Positions 17,916 to 27,197 of a stretch of DNA of 64,000 nt are shown piece by piece. The DNA comes from Allorhizobium paknamense (GTDB lineage Bacteria; Pseudomonadota; Alphaproteobacteria; Rhizobiales; Rhizobiaceae): contig NZ_JAUSWH010000008.1 of assembly GCF_030815125.1 (NCBI RefSeq), forward strand, positions 156,652 through 220,651, read 5' to 3'. Numbering within the stretch: position 1 is the stretch's first letter; every line of letters starts with the position of its first letter. The notes beneath the pieces are model-generated. The model was given only the letters and a program-made list of their open reading frames with translations. It was not told where the DNA came from and did not search any database. The position numbers and the translations under genes were made by a program.

Positions 17916-19133
17916 ATGCTGTCCACCCTTTCGCTCATCGTGCGCAATCCCGGCATTCGGGTGAGCGCCATTGCCATTTTTTTCTTCGGGCTTTCGGGCG
18001 CGACGACATCACCTTACATGTCGATTATTGGTATCCATGAGCTTGGGCTGACGGATGCGCATTATTCGCTGCTGATTTTTGCTGCGTCCTGCGTCAATGT
18101 TGCCGCCAGTATTTTCGTCGGTATCGCTGCCGATCGCATGGGGCATTTTCGCCGTCCGATGATTTTGCTCAGCCTTTTCGGCGTCATCGGTTACGGCATT
18201 ATTTTCCTCTTGCCGCGCGCCGGTATTTTTGTCGCGGCGGCACTGGTGCTGCTGCCGGTTTACAATGCGCTCAACTCACTGATCTTTGCCAATGTCCGGG
18301 CGGCCTCGCAGGGCATGGCGGTGCGGGACCTGATTGCCGTGAACTCCGGAGTGCGGGCTGTGATTTCCGCATCCTGGGTGCTTGTGCCGGGCATGGTGGG
18401 ATTTCTGCTGGCGGGCAGCCCCAGCATGTTGCCTGCCTTTTTACTGGCAAGCTTCGGGGGGCTGATCTGCTGCCTGTTGTTCACCTTTGCCTTGCCAAAG
18501 GCCACAACGCAACGGACGAATGAAGCGCATTATGCGCTGTGGGCCTCACTGAGCAAGATCCTGTCGGCTACGCTGCTTCTGCGGGTTTTCGCGGTGGCGC
18601 TGATCTCCGCCACCATGCAGATGAGCGGTATTGTGCTGCCGCTGGTCATGACCGGGCCTGCCCATGGTACGACCGGGGATGTGGGCATTGTTGTTGGCAT
18701 GATCGCCTTTCTTGAAATTCCCTTCATCGTCTTCTGGGGCGTGGTCGAGCGGCGAAGCTCCAGCATTTTCACGCTCGGCATGGGCGCACTGTTTTACTGC
18801 CTGTACCTGCTGCTGCTTGGTTTTGCGCATGCACCAGAGCATGTCTATCTGTTGACATTGCTGGCCGGGCTCGGTGCTGCTGCGATCATCTCCGTGCCGA
18901 TCACCTATCTGCAAAACCTGATTGCCGATCGCGCCGGACTTGGCAGCTCGCTGATTGCCGTGAATGTTTTTCTGAGCGGCGGGTTAAGCTCGCTGCTGTT
19001 TGCCTTGGGAACGGCGATCAGCGATTATTCCGGAACGGCGAGGCTTGGGGCGCTCTCGGGCCTATGCGGTATTGCGCTGTTGCTGTGGCTTGATGGGCGG
19101 CAGGCAGCCCTCCCATGGGTAAAGAGGATATAG
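17916..19133 (+). CDS. MFS transporter
   Basis: 405-residue membrane protein with about twelve hydrophobic segments. It resembles the sugar efflux (SetA/SetB-like) branch of the major facilitator superfamily by length and the N-terminal pattern (IFFFGLSGATTSPYMSIIGI, then a GIAADRMGHFRRP loop of the MFS A-motif type). It lies 83 bases after the M81 gene in the same direction and 3 bases before cutC. It could export or import a product of the hexosaminidase/M81 genes. Substrate and direction cannot be told from the sequence. Confidence 0.75.
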   Translation: MLSTLSLIVRNPGIRVSAIAIFFFGLSGATTSPYMSIIGIHELGLTDAHYSLLIFAASCVNVAASIFVGIAADRMGHFRRPMILLSLFGVIGYGIIFLLPRAGIFVAAALVLLPVYNALNSLIFANVRAASQGMAVRDLIAVNSGVRAVISASWVLVPGMVGFLLAGSPSMLPAFLLASFGGLICCLLFTFALPKATTQRTNEAHYALWASLSKILSATLLLRVFAVALISATMQMSGIVLPLVMTGPAHGTTGDVGIVVGMIAFLEIPFIVFWGVVERRSSSIFTLGMGALFYCLYLLLLGFAHAPEHVYLLTLLAGLGAAAIISVPITYLQNLIADRAGLGSSLIAVNVFLSGGLSSLLFALGTAISDYSGTARLGALSGLCGIALLLWLDGRQAALPWVKRI

Positions 19134-19136
19134 GGC

Positions 19137-19907
19137 ATGGGGACAAGGGCAGGAAACTCGATACTGGAAGTGTGCGTCGATAGCGCCGAGGGACTGCTCG
19201 CGGCCGTTCAAGGCGGGGCGGATCGCATTGAGCTTTGCGCCGCGCTCGATTGCGGTGGATTGACACCAACGGTGGGGCTGATGCGGCTTGCCGCAAGGCA
19301 GCCCGTACCCTGTTTTGCAATGATTAGACCAAGAGCGGGAGACTTCGTGTTTTCGGCTGCAGATAAGGACGTCATGCTCGCCGACATCGAAGCCGTGCGT
19401 CAGCTAGGCCTTGCAGGCGTGGTGCTTGGTGCCTTGCAGCCAGACCGACGGCTGGATGAGCCCTTGCTGCGCGATATGATGATCGCAGCGCAGGGCCTGG
19501 GTACGACACTGCATCGCGCGTTCGATCTTGTACCGGATCTGTCGGAAGCGTTGGAAACCGCAATGTTTTTAGGGTTCGGGCGGATTTTGACCTCCGGCGG
19601 CAGGCAAGCGGCACCGGAGGCATTAGACGTCTTTGCCACATTGCAGGATAGGGCTAAAAACAAGATCGCGTTGATGCCGGGCGGAGGGATGAGGCCAGAG
19701 CATGTGCCCGCTTTTCATGCTTTGGGCATCCGGCAGTTTCACGCCTCTTGCCGGAAAAAGCTTGCGATTGTTGACGAGCTTGTTCGGTCGGGATTTGCCG
19801 CGCAATCGGCGGGCGAAACCAGCGTTGAGACCGTCACTGCTTTCCGCCAGGCGCTTTCGGTCGCGGATAATATCTCAAATTCGCAGAGCGGGAACGTGAC
19901 GCTTTAA
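19137..19907 (+). CDS. cutC: CutC-family protein
   Basis: 256-residue TIM-barrel protein of the CutC family. Typical segments are LEVCVDSAEGLLAAVQGGADRIELCAAL near the N-terminus, CFAMIRPRAGDFVFSA, GVVLGALQPDRRLD and HRAFDLVPDLSEALE. The family was named for copper homeostasis, but its biochemical role is unproven. It often accompanies sugar-catabolism genes, as here at the end of the GH20/M81/MFS run (3 bases after the MFS gene). It probably shares the RpiR-controlled transcript. No metal-binding Cys cluster is obvious. Confidence 0.88.
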   Translation: MGTRAGNSILEVCVDSAEGLLAAVQGGADRIELCAALDCGGLTPTVGLMRLAARQPVPCFAMIRPRAGDFVFSAADKDVMLADIEAVRQLGLAGVVLGALQPDRRLDEPLLRDMMIAAQGLGTTLHRAFDLVPDLSEALETAMFLGFGRILTSGGRQAAPEALDVFATLQDRAKNKIALMPGGGMRPEHVPAFHALGIRQFHASCRKKLAIVDELVRSGFAAQSAGETSVETVTAFRQALSVADNISNSQSGNVTL

Positions 19908-20259
19908 CTTATGGATGATGAAGATTCACCAGTGAGGATGTTGCTTTTGCTTTCCTGTTGGAAGGCTTTGTCAGCCTCATGATTTTCCGGTGTTTTCCTT
20001 GGGATTTGCAGCCTTTATTTGTCCTTCGGATAATCTTCAATCCTTGGGGGGTTATAGTTTTCACGTTTCTAATTTTTTAAGGCTCTGTCGTTTATAGTGG
20101 GTATAGCGGTGAAGTGAATCCAGCGTGCCGCAGGATTGACCGGCTAAGGTTCGTTTCAGGACGCAGGTTTCCGTCTCGCGGCCCCGGCTGTACCGAAGCA
20201 CCGAGACCGGACAGGAACTTTGAGATCGGCTTAACCGAGCCGCATATGGGAGATAGCAG
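19908..20259. other. Non-coding stretch with a probable cheW leader
   Basis: 352 bases without a supported gene between cutC and the CheW-like gene. The first half is AT-rich. From about 20100 it becomes GC-rich, and CCGTCTCG (20171-20178) can pair with CGAGACCGG (20202-20210) to give a hairpin in the likely cheW leader. A promoter probably lies around 20040-20100, but no clear -35/-10 pair is seen. Confidence 0.35.
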
Positions 20260-20730
20260 ATGACGTCTTTTGTTGGTCAGGCAGATGCGCTGGAAATCAT
20301 CGCCTTCCGTCTTCATAATCAGGAATTCTGCGTCAAGACGACTTCGATCCGCGAAATTCGCGGCTGGGCGCCGGTGACGCCCATTCCGCATGCCCCTTAT
20401 GAAGTCATCGGCGTGATGAACCTGCGCGGCACCGTGATCCCGATCGTGGATCTGGCCGTGAAGCTTGGCATGGCCAGCACTGAAGCCAGCGAGCGCAGCG
20501 CCATCGTCGTCACCGATGTCAATGGCATGACCATTGGCCTCCTGGTAGATGGCGTTTCGGATATTCTCACCGTTCCGGGCGACCGTCTTCAGCCGCTGCC
20601 GCAGGCCACCGGTCCGAGCGCTGCATTTTCCGATGGCATCATTGCCCAGGGGCAAAGCATGATCTGCTTCCTTAATCTGGAGCGCATGTTCGGTGCCGAT
20701 GACCCATCCGAATGGGGCATGGTTGCCTGA
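20260..20730 (+). CDS. CheW-type chemotaxis coupling protein
   Basis: 156-residue single-domain CheW protein. It has the fold's hallmark segments: EIIAFRLHNQEFCVKTTSIREIRGW, VIGVMNLRGTVIPIVDLAVKLGM and GLLVDGVSDIL. CheW links chemoreceptors to the CheA kinase in the cytosolic face of receptor arrays. No cheA, receptor or other che gene is nearby; upstream is cutC and downstream a convergent thioesterase gene. It is thus an orphan CheW, likely working with arrays encoded elsewhere. A hairpin terminator follows at 20755-20788. Confidence 0.92.
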   Translation: MTSFVGQADALEIIAFRLHNQEFCVKTTSIREIRGWAPVTPIPHAPYEVIGVMNLRGTVIPIVDLAVKLGMASTEASERSAIVVTDVNGMTIGLLVDGVSDILTVPGDRLQPLPQATGPSAAFSDGIIAQGQSMICFLNLERMFGADDPSEWGMVA

Positions 20731-20754
20731 TCCATTTCAGATAACGTGACTTGA

Positions 20755-20788
20755 AAACCTTCAGCGAACTTAGGTTTGCTGAGGGTTT
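20755..20788 (+). terminator. Hairpin after cheW
   Basis: AAACCTTCAGC (20755-20765) pairs with GCTGAGGGTTT (20778-20788) with one mismatch over 11 bases. It lies between the convergent cheW and thioesterase genes, so it can serve as a bidirectional terminator. Confidence 0.6.
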
Positions 20789-20807
20789 ACCTGTTATTTG
20801 ATGCCCA

Positions 20808-21191
20808 TCAGGATGGATCGACGGCCCGTGGTTTCCCCTGTTCATCAAGGGCAACCATGATGAAATGCGCATCCGTCACCTTCTGGCGTTCCTGCGAATA
20901 TTGCCGCCGAACCCAGCATTCTACGTAGAGGGTGAGTGAGGTGCGGCCGACCTGCGTGACGCTGGTATAGACGCAAAGCGTATCTCCCACCTTGACCGGT
21001 CGCTTGAAGCTCACTTCCTTGACTGCGGCGGTGACGGTGCGGCCTTTCGCGCGCTCCGCCGAGCGTATGCCTGCGGCGGCATCCATTTGTGCGAGAACCC
21101 AGCCGCCGAAAATATCGCCTGCCGGGTTTGTATCTGCGGGCATGGCCAATGTGCGCAGTGTCAGTTCGCCCTGCGGCTCTTCCAGGTTCAT
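20808..21191 (-). CDS. YciA-like acyl-CoA thioesterase
   Basis: 127-residue hot-dog-fold thioesterase. The segment ADTNPAGDIFGGWVLAQMDA is the signature of YciA-type acyl-CoA thioesterases, with the Asn and Asp expected at the active site, followed by the long central helix. VKEVSFKRPVKVGDTLCVYTSV and SLTLYVECWVRR are also typical. It cleaves acyl-CoA to free acid and CoA in the cytosol. The start is at MNLEEPQGELTL; a 33-codon upstream extension is open but reads through the palindrome-rich region and has no family likeness. Convergent with cheW; appears monocistronic. Confidence 0.9.
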   Translation of the reverse strand: MNLEEPQGELTLRTLAMPADTNPAGDIFGGWVLAQMDAAAGIRSAERAKGRTVTAAVKEVSFKRPVKVGDTLCVYTSVTQVGRTSLTLYVECWVRRQYSQERQKVTDAHFIMVALDEQGKPRAVDPS

Positions 21192-21229
21192 TCCTCTTAC
21201 CTCGTGCACGGTACAGCAGCACCTTATAC

Positions 21230-21402
21230 CAAGGCTCGAAGATGCTAACGCATCCTCGCCTTGAAGAAATTTCGAATATCTCAACTGCATCAGAGGCTTG
21301 AGATATTCGAAAAGGGAATATGAAGAGTCATTTTCAATGACTCTTCATATTATATCTGCGGCATAATGCCTTCAATTGTTTCCGATTTAAGGAATTATGC
21401 CG
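21230..21402. repeat. Cluster of four tandem inverted repeats
   Basis: Four stem-loops in 173 bases between the thioesterase start and the tetR stop. (1) 21230-21263, CAAGGC...GCCTTG with an imperfect stem. (2) 21270-21284 with 21298-21312, a perfect 15-base pair with a 13-base loop. (3) 21317-21332 with 21336-21351, a perfect 16-base pair with a 3-base loop. (4) CGGCATAATGCCTT (21359-21372) with AAGGAATTATGCCG (21389-21402), one mismatch. Only one can be the tetR terminator. The array looks like palindromic intergenic elements inserted side by side. Confidence 0.8.
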
Positions 21403-21486
21403 CGAACGGCGATGTTCGGCGGTTTAAACAGTTTGGGCCTGGATTGAAAAGAAAAACGTGGAAAGGAGCCTTTCGGGATGGGGGGG

Positions 21487-22119
21487 TCAGTCTCGCTTCA
21501 AAAACGCATTCAGCCGGTCAAGATAGGCGTCGAAAATCACCACCATATCCGTGCTCTGCGGAAAGCGGAGCCACAGCATTTGCAACCCGTCCATCATCGC
21601 GATGATTTCGCTGGCGAGAGATTGCGGATCGGTATCGTCACGAATTTCCTTTTCATCGATAGCTTGATGAATGGAGTGAGCGAGGCGATCCCGCAAATCC
21701 AGCGTTCGTTTGTGGAACCAGGCCTTGGCGGGGTGGTTTTCCAGCAGGCTCTCGGCATTCATCAGCGAAAATGCCCTGATGGTCTCCGGGATTTCGACAT
21801 TGCGCCGGTTGATTTCCTTGAGAGCGGCCAGAAAATCATCCCAATGGGGTATCGGGTCCGGGACCAAATGAACGGTCGCCTGATCGCGCTTGTCCAGAAC
21901 GGCCAGCAACAGCTCCACCTTTGTCGGAAAATAATGTGTCAATCCGGCAACCGAGAGGCCGACCTCCTCGGCGATCATGGTGAAGGATGTTGCGTGAAAG
22001 CCGTTCTTGAGAAACAGCCTGACGGAGGCTTCAAGGATGGCTTCCCGCCGCTCACACCCGGCCAGTTTCTTTTTGCTGCGCGGGCGGGTATTCGGGGAGG
22101 GAGATTTTTCTAAAGGCAT
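21487..22119 (-). CDS. TetR-family regulator (BetI-like)
   Basis: 210-residue regulator. The N-terminal helix-turn-helix is typical TetR (REAILEASVRLFLKNGFHATSF, then IAEEVGLSVAGLTHYFPTKVELLLAVL). The C-terminal half resembles BetI-type ligand-binding helices (MDGLQMLWLRFP near the end is a common BetI-branch motif). It is probably a repressor; ligand unknown. It lies 168 bases downstream of the end of the Gfo/Idh/MocA gene on the same strand, too far for tight coupling. That gap holds no obvious gene, so its own promoter is likely there. Confidence 0.85.
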   Translation of the reverse strand: MPLEKSPSPNTRPRSKKKLAGCERREAILEASVRLFLKNGFHATSFTMIAEEVGLSVAGLTHYFPTKVELLLAVLDKRDQATVHLVPDPIPHWDDFLAALKEINRRNVEIPETIRAFSLMNAESLLENHPAKAWFHKRTLDLRDRLAHSIHQAIDEKEIRDDTDPQSLASEIIAMMDGLQMLWLRFPQSTDMVVIFDAYLDRLNAFLKRD

Positions 22120-22287
22120 GCGGAATCCTGAAACAGCTTACGTCATCAAAAGTGATGGCGTAACGCTGAATGATTCCCGTAACAGGAACAATGCGCGTTT
22201 CCGCTATGAGCCGAAGAAAGTCTGCCTTACCTCATCGGATTACCGGGTTTTTCCTCTGCAACTGGTGAAAATCAGGAAGGGTTATGG

Positions 22288-23418
22288 TTACGGCGTGACC
22301 CAGCATCGATCCTGGAAGGACCGTGCCATAGCGTGAATGCTGCGCTCGATCCGCAACCCATCCTCAAAACCGATGATATGCGCCGACTGCCCCTGAACTG
22401 CAGACAGAAGTTCCCTGCATTCGATGACTTTGAGGTCGTTGAAGCCAAGGCCGTGACCCGGGGCCGGGATGAAACGGCCATAGGGCGCATGCTGCGGACC
22501 GGCAAGAATGGTGCGGAAGCCTGCAGTTTCAGCAGGACCTTCAGCTTGATAAAGCTGAAACTCGTTCATCCGCTCCTGATCATAGAGAATAGACCCCTTC
22601 GAGCCGTAGATCTGCAGGGCAATGCGACCCTTTCTGCCCCAGGCGCTGCGGTTTGCGGCGAGAAGTGCCGAAATATTGCCTTCCAGTCGCATCAGGACGT
22701 TGGCAATGTCATGATTTTCCACTGCCCGCTGCCCACCCTCCTTCAAGGGCCGATGCTCGTAAGGCTTCGCCATGTCGCACGTCACGGCGGTGACGTGGCC
22801 GAAGAGCGTGAAGAGCAGCGACAGCGGATGCACCGCAAAATCGTCCAGCGCCCCATAGCCGGAACTCGCCTCGCTTTTCCAATAGAAAGGCTGGGCGGGA
22901 TTGGCCATGAAATCCTCATCCATCTCCACGCGAACATGGTTGACGGCGCCGATTGCCCCTTGATCCAGAAGCGCCTTGATCTGCCGGATCAGCGGGTTCT
23001 GGATATAGTTATAGCCCATCGCGGCAACCCGGCCGGAGGCCTGAGCGGCGGCCAGCATGGCTTCCGCTTGCTCAAGCCGCGGTGCCATCGGCTTTTCACA
23101 CCAGACATGCTTGCCAGCTTGAAGGGCGGCAATGGCCATTTCAGGATGAAAGGCGTTCGGCGTGGTGATGGAGATGACGTTGATATCGGGATTGGACAGA
23201 AGGTCCCGCCAGTTGGCTGTATGACTGGCGAAGCCGAATTCCCGCGCCTTCTGCTTTGCCAGATCGTCATTGATCTCGGCCAGCGCCACCAGCGACGGCT
23301 TTTCGATATCGCCAAACACGCTTGCCACGTTGTTCCAGGCCAGGGCGTGGCATTTTCCCATATAGCCGGTGCCGATCAGGCCAACACCCAGCGGCTTGCC
23401 ATCATGAGCGGATGTCAT
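22288..23418 (-). CDS. Gfo/Idh/MocA-family dehydrogenase next to CUT2 importer
   Basis: 376-residue NAD(P)-dependent dehydrogenase. The N-terminal Rossmann fold shows VGLIGTGYMGKCHALAW. The family EKP motif is in HVWCEKPMAPRL, and GYGALDDFAVHPLSLLFTLFG carries the active-site Asp/His region. It is last in a minus-strand run after binding protein, ATPase and permease, separated from the permease by a 147-base gap filled with repeats. It probably oxidises the imported cyclitol or sugar. Inositol dehydrogenases belong to this family, and a GGAA-N6-TTCC palindrome upstream of the operon fits that idea, but the substrate is an inference. Confidence 0.85.
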   Translation of the reverse strand: MTSAHDGKPLGVGLIGTGYMGKCHALAWNNVASVFGDIEKPSLVALAEINDDLAKQKAREFGFASHTANWRDLLSNPDINVISITTPNAFHPEMAIAALQAGKHVWCEKPMAPRLEQAEAMLAAAQASGRVAAMGYNYIQNPLIRQIKALLDQGAIGAVNHVRVEMDEDFMANPAQPFYWKSEASSGYGALDDFAVHPLSLLFTLFGHVTAVTCDMAKPYEHRPLKEGGQRAVENHDIANVLMRLEGNISALLAANRSAWGRKGRIALQIYGSKGSILYDQERMNEFQLYQAEGPAETAGFRTILAGPQHAPYGRFIPAPGHGLGFNDLKVIECRELLSAVQGQSAHIIGFEDGLRIERSIHAMARSFQDRCWVTP

Positions 23419-23463
23419 CAGTCATTCCTTGAATTAGAGGGCGATGTCCAGGTGGCACAAGCG

Positions 23464-23564
23464 TTAGAGCGCTTTTCGATCTGATTGAATCAGATCGGCG
23501 CTCTAACGTTTTATTTTTGAAGCACAATCTTATCGATCCTCGTTTCACTCCGGCCGGATTGTGC
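23464..23564. repeat. Two palindromic repeat elements between permease and dehydrogenase
   Basis: The first element (23464-23506) has the outer arms TTAGAGCG/CGCTCTAA and inner arms CGATCTGATT/AATCAGATCG. The second (23522-23564) has arms GCACAATC and GATTGTGC around 27 bases. A homologous 43-base copy lies at 49946-49988 with arms GCATAATC/GATTATGC: the one arm difference is compensated, which supports a conserved hairpin. It may attenuate transcription of the downstream dehydrogenase. Confidence 0.75.
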
Positions 23565-23565
23565 C

Positions 23566-24594
23566 CTAACGGGTCTTGCGCTTCTTCTGCCGATGAACGT
23601 CGACCACCACAGCCGCAACGATGATCACGCCTTTGACGATCTCCTGGTAATAGGCGTCCACCCTGAGGAAGGTGAAGCCGGAGGTCATCACGCCAAGGAT
23701 AATAGTGCCGATGACCGTGCCGGTAATGCGTCCGGCGCCACCTGTCAGCGACGTGCCGCCGATAACGGCTGCGGCAATCGCGTCCAGTTCATAGCCGACC
23801 CCCATGCCGGACTGAGCCGTCTGGGCGCGGGCTGCCGTCACGATACCGGCGAGACCTGCCAGCAGGCCTGCAATGGCATAGACCTTGACGAGATGCGCCT
23901 CGATATTGATGCCGGAGACCCTCGCGGCCTGCATATTGGCGCCGATGGCATAGGTGAACTTGCCATAGCGGGTGTAACGCAAGGCAATGTGGAAGATGAT
24001 GGCAACGGTCAGGAAAACCACGACAGGCCAGGCGCCCGAGCCGATAAAATTGAAGCTGTCCGTCAAGCCGGAGATCGGTTGACCCTTGGTGTACCATTTT
24101 GCCAGACCGCGCGCGGAGACATACATGCCGAGCGTTGCAATGAAGGGCGGAATTTTGGTGCGCGCGATCAACTGGCCGTTGATAAAGCCCGCCAGCAGAC
24201 CGACGGCAAGCCCCACCAGCATCGGCACGATGAAAGGCAGGTCGGTCAGCGAGGGGTAAAGCGCCCGTGTCCAGGTGGAGCTTTGGGCGAAACTGGCGGC
24301 GATCATGGCCGTCATACCCACCACGGAGCCCGATGAGAGGTCGATGCCGCCGGTGATGATGACTTGCGTAACGCCCACCGAGATGATGCCGATGACCGAG
24401 ACTTGCAGGATCATGATGGTCAGGCGCTGCTGGTTCATCAGGAAGCTCTGGCCCACGAAGATCCAGCCCAATGCCTCGTAAAGCAGCGCAATGCCGATCA
24501 GCACCAGCAGAATGCTGGCTTCAGGCGGCATGCGGCGCTTGCGGTTTCTTTCCGTCCGCAGCGGGGTTGCTGATGTTGCAACATCGTTATTCAT
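23566..24594 (-). CDS. CUT2 sugar ABC importer, permease (RbsC type)
   Basis: 342-residue permease with about eight to ten hydrophobic segments. RbsC-family landmarks are [73 protein letters not shown] and [22 protein letters not shown]. The start is at MNNDVATS, preceded by GGGAGGATTCG; a start 16 codons upstream would overlap the ATPase gene. In CUT2 importers a permease homodimer works with a double ATPase and a ribose-type binding protein, all encoded directly upstream. Confidence 0.92.
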   Translation of the reverse strand: MNNDVATSATPLRTERNRKRRMPPEASILLVLIGIALLYEALGWIFVGQSFLMNQQRLTIMILQVSVIGIISVGVTQVIITGGIDLSSGSVVGMTAMIAASFAQSSTWTRALYPSLTDLPFIVPMLVGLAVGLLAGFINGQLIARTKIPPFIATLGMYVSARGLAKWYTKGQPISGLTDSFNFIGSGAWPVVVFLTVAIIFHIALRYTRYGKFTYAIGANMQAARVSGINIEAHLVKVYAIAGLLAGLAGIVTAARAQTAQSGMGVGYELDAIAAAVIGGTSLTGGAGRITGTVIGTIILGVMTSGFTFLRVDAYYQEIVKGVIIVAAVVVDVHRQKKRKTR

Positions 24595-24638
24595 CGAATC
24601 CTCCCTGTCATTCCTGCCCTGATCCGCTTGGTGTTTCA

Positions 24639-26177
24639 TCACCGCGAGGCGAGGTCCATGACCTTGATTTGTGTGGCTTCCGCCCGATCGAGAAAGCCGG
24701 TGACGCGGCCCTCATGCATGACCATCACCCGGTCGCTCATGCCCAGTACCTCCGGCATTTCGGAGGAGATCATCAGCACGGCGACGCCGTTTCGCGCCAT
24801 CTCGCAGACCAGCCGGTGAATTTCTGCCTTTGCACCGACATCGATACCGCGCGTCGGCTCGTCGAGAATGAGAATGCGGGGATTGGTCAGCATCCAGCGA
24901 CCGATCAGTACCTTCTGCTGATTGCCGCCGGAAAGGTTTTCGATCCGCTCGGACAGGTTGGGCGTCTTCACCCGCAGTTTACGCGCCATTTCCTCGCAAT
25001 CGGCAGCAACCTGCGCTTCCTGCACAAAGCCGGATTTGACATATTTGTCATGCAAGACAGCGATCTGCATGTTTTCCAGAATGTCGAGAATGAGCAGGCA
25101 GCCCGTATCCTTGCGGTCCTCTGTCAGGAAAGCCATGCGGTTGCGGATGGCTTTGCCGGGTGTGTCGATGACCACCGGTTTGCCATCGATCTCGATGGAG
25201 CCGGAGGTTGCGGGCGTGACGCCGAACAGGGTTTCCGCAACATTGGAGCGGCCAGACCCCACGAGACCGGCCAGTCCAAGAATTTCACCGGCGCGAAGGT
25301 CGAAGGATACATCGCGGAAAACGCCGTCCAGCGTGAGGTTTTTCACGGAGAGAACGACATCGCCGATGGGGACTTCTTCCTTCGGAAACATCTGGGTGAT
25401 TTCGCGTCCGACCATCATGCGGATGATGTCGTCGCGGGTGACATCGGAGGAAGCATGGGTGCCGATATATTTGCCGTCGCGGAAGACGGAAAATTCATCG
25501 GCAATCTCGAACAACTCGTTCATCTTGTGGGTAATGTAGACGATGCCGATGCCCTGGGCGCGGAGATCGCGAATAATGCGGAAGAGATGCTCGACTTCCC
25601 GCTCCGTCAGTGCGGAGGTGGGCTCGTCCATGATCAGGACATCGGATTCGTAAGAGACGGCCTTGGCGATTTCCACCATCTGGCGGTTCGCGACGGACAG
25701 TTCCCCAACGGTCATATCGGGGTCGAGGGAAATATTCAGCCGGTCGAACAGGGCGCTGGTGCGCCGATACATCTCCGCATGGTCCACGAAGCCGAAACGG
25801 GTCAGCGGTTCGCGGCGAATCCAGATGTTTTCGGCAATGGTCATGTAGGACATCAGGTTCAGTTCCTGATGGATCATGGCAATGCCGTTTTCCAGCGCAT
25901 CGAGGGGGGATTTCAGCTGTATATCCATGCCCTTGAGCTGCACGGTGCCGCTATCGGGCTGATAGATGCCGGCGAGGATTTTCATCAGGGTGGACTTGCC
26001 AGCACCGTTTTCACCCATCAGGGCATGAACGGTGCCGCGCTTCAGGCGGAAGGTAACGTCATCAAGAGCAACAACACCCGGAAATTCCTTGCGGACCCCT
26101 TCCGCCGTCAGCAAAAATTCGCTGTTGGGAACAGCGCCGCTCTTGCGGACAGCCGCCATCGTTGTCGGACTGACCAT
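24639..26177 (-). CDS. CUT2 sugar ABC importer, double ATPase (RbsA type)
   Basis: 512-residue fused ATPase with two nucleotide-binding halves. The first half has Walker [17 protein letters not shown] and an atypical signature around [14 protein letters not shown], followed by [12 protein letters not shown]. The second half has the degenerate P-loop [31 protein letters not shown] and [13 protein letters not shown]. This asymmetry is normal for RbsA-type proteins. It follows the binding-protein gene after a 90-base gap containing two hairpins and precedes the permease by 44 bases. It would energise uptake by the permease encoded next. Confidence 0.93.
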   Translation of the reverse strand: MVSPTTMAAVRKSGAVPNSEFLLTAEGVRKEFPGVVALDDVTFRLKRGTVHALMGENGAGKSTLMKILAGIYQPDSGTVQLKGMDIQLKSPLDALENGIAMIHQELNLMSYMTIAENIWIRREPLTRFGFVDHAEMYRRTSALFDRLNISLDPDMTVGELSVANRQMVEIAKAVSYESDVLIMDEPTSALTEREVEHLFRIIRDLRAQGIGIVYITHKMNELFEIADEFSVFRDGKYIGTHASSDVTRDDIIRMMVGREITQMFPKEEVPIGDVVLSVKNLTLDGVFRDVSFDLRAGEILGLAGLVGSGRSNVAETLFGVTPATSGSIEIDGKPVVIDTPGKAIRNRMAFLTEDRKDTGCLLILDILENMQIAVLHDKYVKSGFVQEAQVAADCEEMARKLRVKTPNLSERIENLSGGNQQKVLIGRWMLTNPRILILDEPTRGIDVGAKAEIHRLVCEMARNGVAVLMISSEMPEVLGMSDRVMVMHEGRVTGFLDRAEATQIKVMDLASR

Positions 26178-26203
26178 GTGTTCCTCCCGTTAGATAAGAT
26201 CAT

Positions 26204-26259
26204 CAGCCGGGACTCCACCTGTCCGGCTGTGTCATGGAGGGACGTTTCAGCCCCTCCAT
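26204..26259 (-). terminator. Two stem-loops between binding-protein and ATPase genes
   Basis: CAGCCGG-GAC with GTCCGGCTG (26204-26229) and ATGGAGGG (26234-26241) with CCCTCCAT (26252-26259). They lie directly after the binding-protein stop in the direction of transcription. As in other importer operons of this window, they probably cause partial termination or protect the binding-protein message from 3' decay. Confidence 0.55.
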
Positions 26260-26267
26260 CTGCTCTC

Positions 26268-27197
26268 TTAGTTCTTGTTCTGGTACTTGCTCAGATTGGC
26301 AGGCGTGACCAGTTCGAACGGAATGTTGACATTGCGCTCGACCTTTTCGCCCTTGGCCAGCTTGACCGCTGCGTCCACTGCACCCTTGCCCTGGCCAACG
26401 GCGTTCTGGAAGACGGTGACATCGAGGTCGCCGGCCGACATGGAGGCCAGTGCATCCTGCGTGGCATCGACCCCGGCGACAACGACGGAATTCATCGGCT
26501 TGCCAGCGGCCTTGAGGGCCTGAATAGCGCCAATGGCCATTTCGTCATTATTGGAAATCACGGCATCGAACTGAAGACCGGCGGAAAGCCAGTTGGTCAC
26601 AAGGTCGGCGCCCTGGGTGCGCGACCAGTTCGCCGTCTGCTCTTCAACGATTTTCAGGCCCGCGCAATCACCCTTGCCAGCCAGATCCTTCACAGCCTGG
26701 GTACGAACGCGAGCAGCCTGGTTCGACAGTTCGCCCATCATGATCACGGCATTGCCCTTGCCCTTCAGCAGGCGGCAAACTTCCTGGGTTTCAAGCGTTC
26801 CTGCCTGATGCTCGTCGGAGCCGACAAAAGCCTGCTTTTCTGGCAGCTGGTTGAGATTGGCAGGCTGACGGTTTACGAAAATCAGCGGCACACCTGCATC
26901 GGCGGCAATCTTCGACATGGCGGCCGTCGCATCGGTATCCACCGGGTTGACGATGATGGCATCCACACCAGCGGCCACGAAATTCTGGATCTGGCTCTGC
27001 TGCTTGGCAACGTCGTTCTGCGCGTCTTCGATCTGCAGGGAAACGCCCTTCAGGGTCTTCGAATAATCCTGCATGCCGTTGCGCAGGACCGTCAGGAAAT
27101 TATCGTCGAACAGCGCCATGGAGACGCCAATCGTTTCCGCATGCGCTACGCCCGACAGCATGAGAGAAACGGCTGCGCCCAAAATAAGCTTTCTCAT
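26268..27197 (-). CDS. CUT2 sugar ABC importer, periplasmic binding protein (inositol-type candidate)
   Basis: 309-residue ribose-type (PBP-1 fold) binding protein. It has a Sec signal peptide, MRKLILGAAVSLMLSGVAHA, with a cut after AHA. The mature start TIGVSMALFDDNFLTVLRNGM and the motif IFVNRQPANLNQLPEK recall cyclitol-type (myo-inositol) binding proteins of alphaproteobacteria. This is from memory of the family, not from a search. AVISNNDEMAIGAIQAL and VVVAGVDATQDAL are standard PBP motifs. Start chosen at MRKLIL, preceded by GAGGATTC; an upstream open frame has no signal peptide. It is first in the operon. Confidence 0.85.
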   Translation of the reverse strand: MRKLILGAAVSLMLSGVAHAETIGVSMALFDDNFLTVLRNGMQDYSKTLKGVSLQIEDAQNDVAKQQSQIQNFVAAGVDAIIVNPVDTDATAAMSKIAADAGVPLIFVNRQPANLNQLPEKQAFVGSDEHQAGTLETQEVCRLLKGKGNAVIMMGELSNQAARVRTQAVKDLAGKGDCAGLKIVEEQTANWSRTQGADLVTNWLSAGLQFDAVISNNDEMAIGAIQALKAAGKPMNSVVVAGVDATQDALASMSAGDLDVTVFQNAVGQGKGAVDAAVKLAKGEKVERNVNIPFELVTPANLSKYQNKN

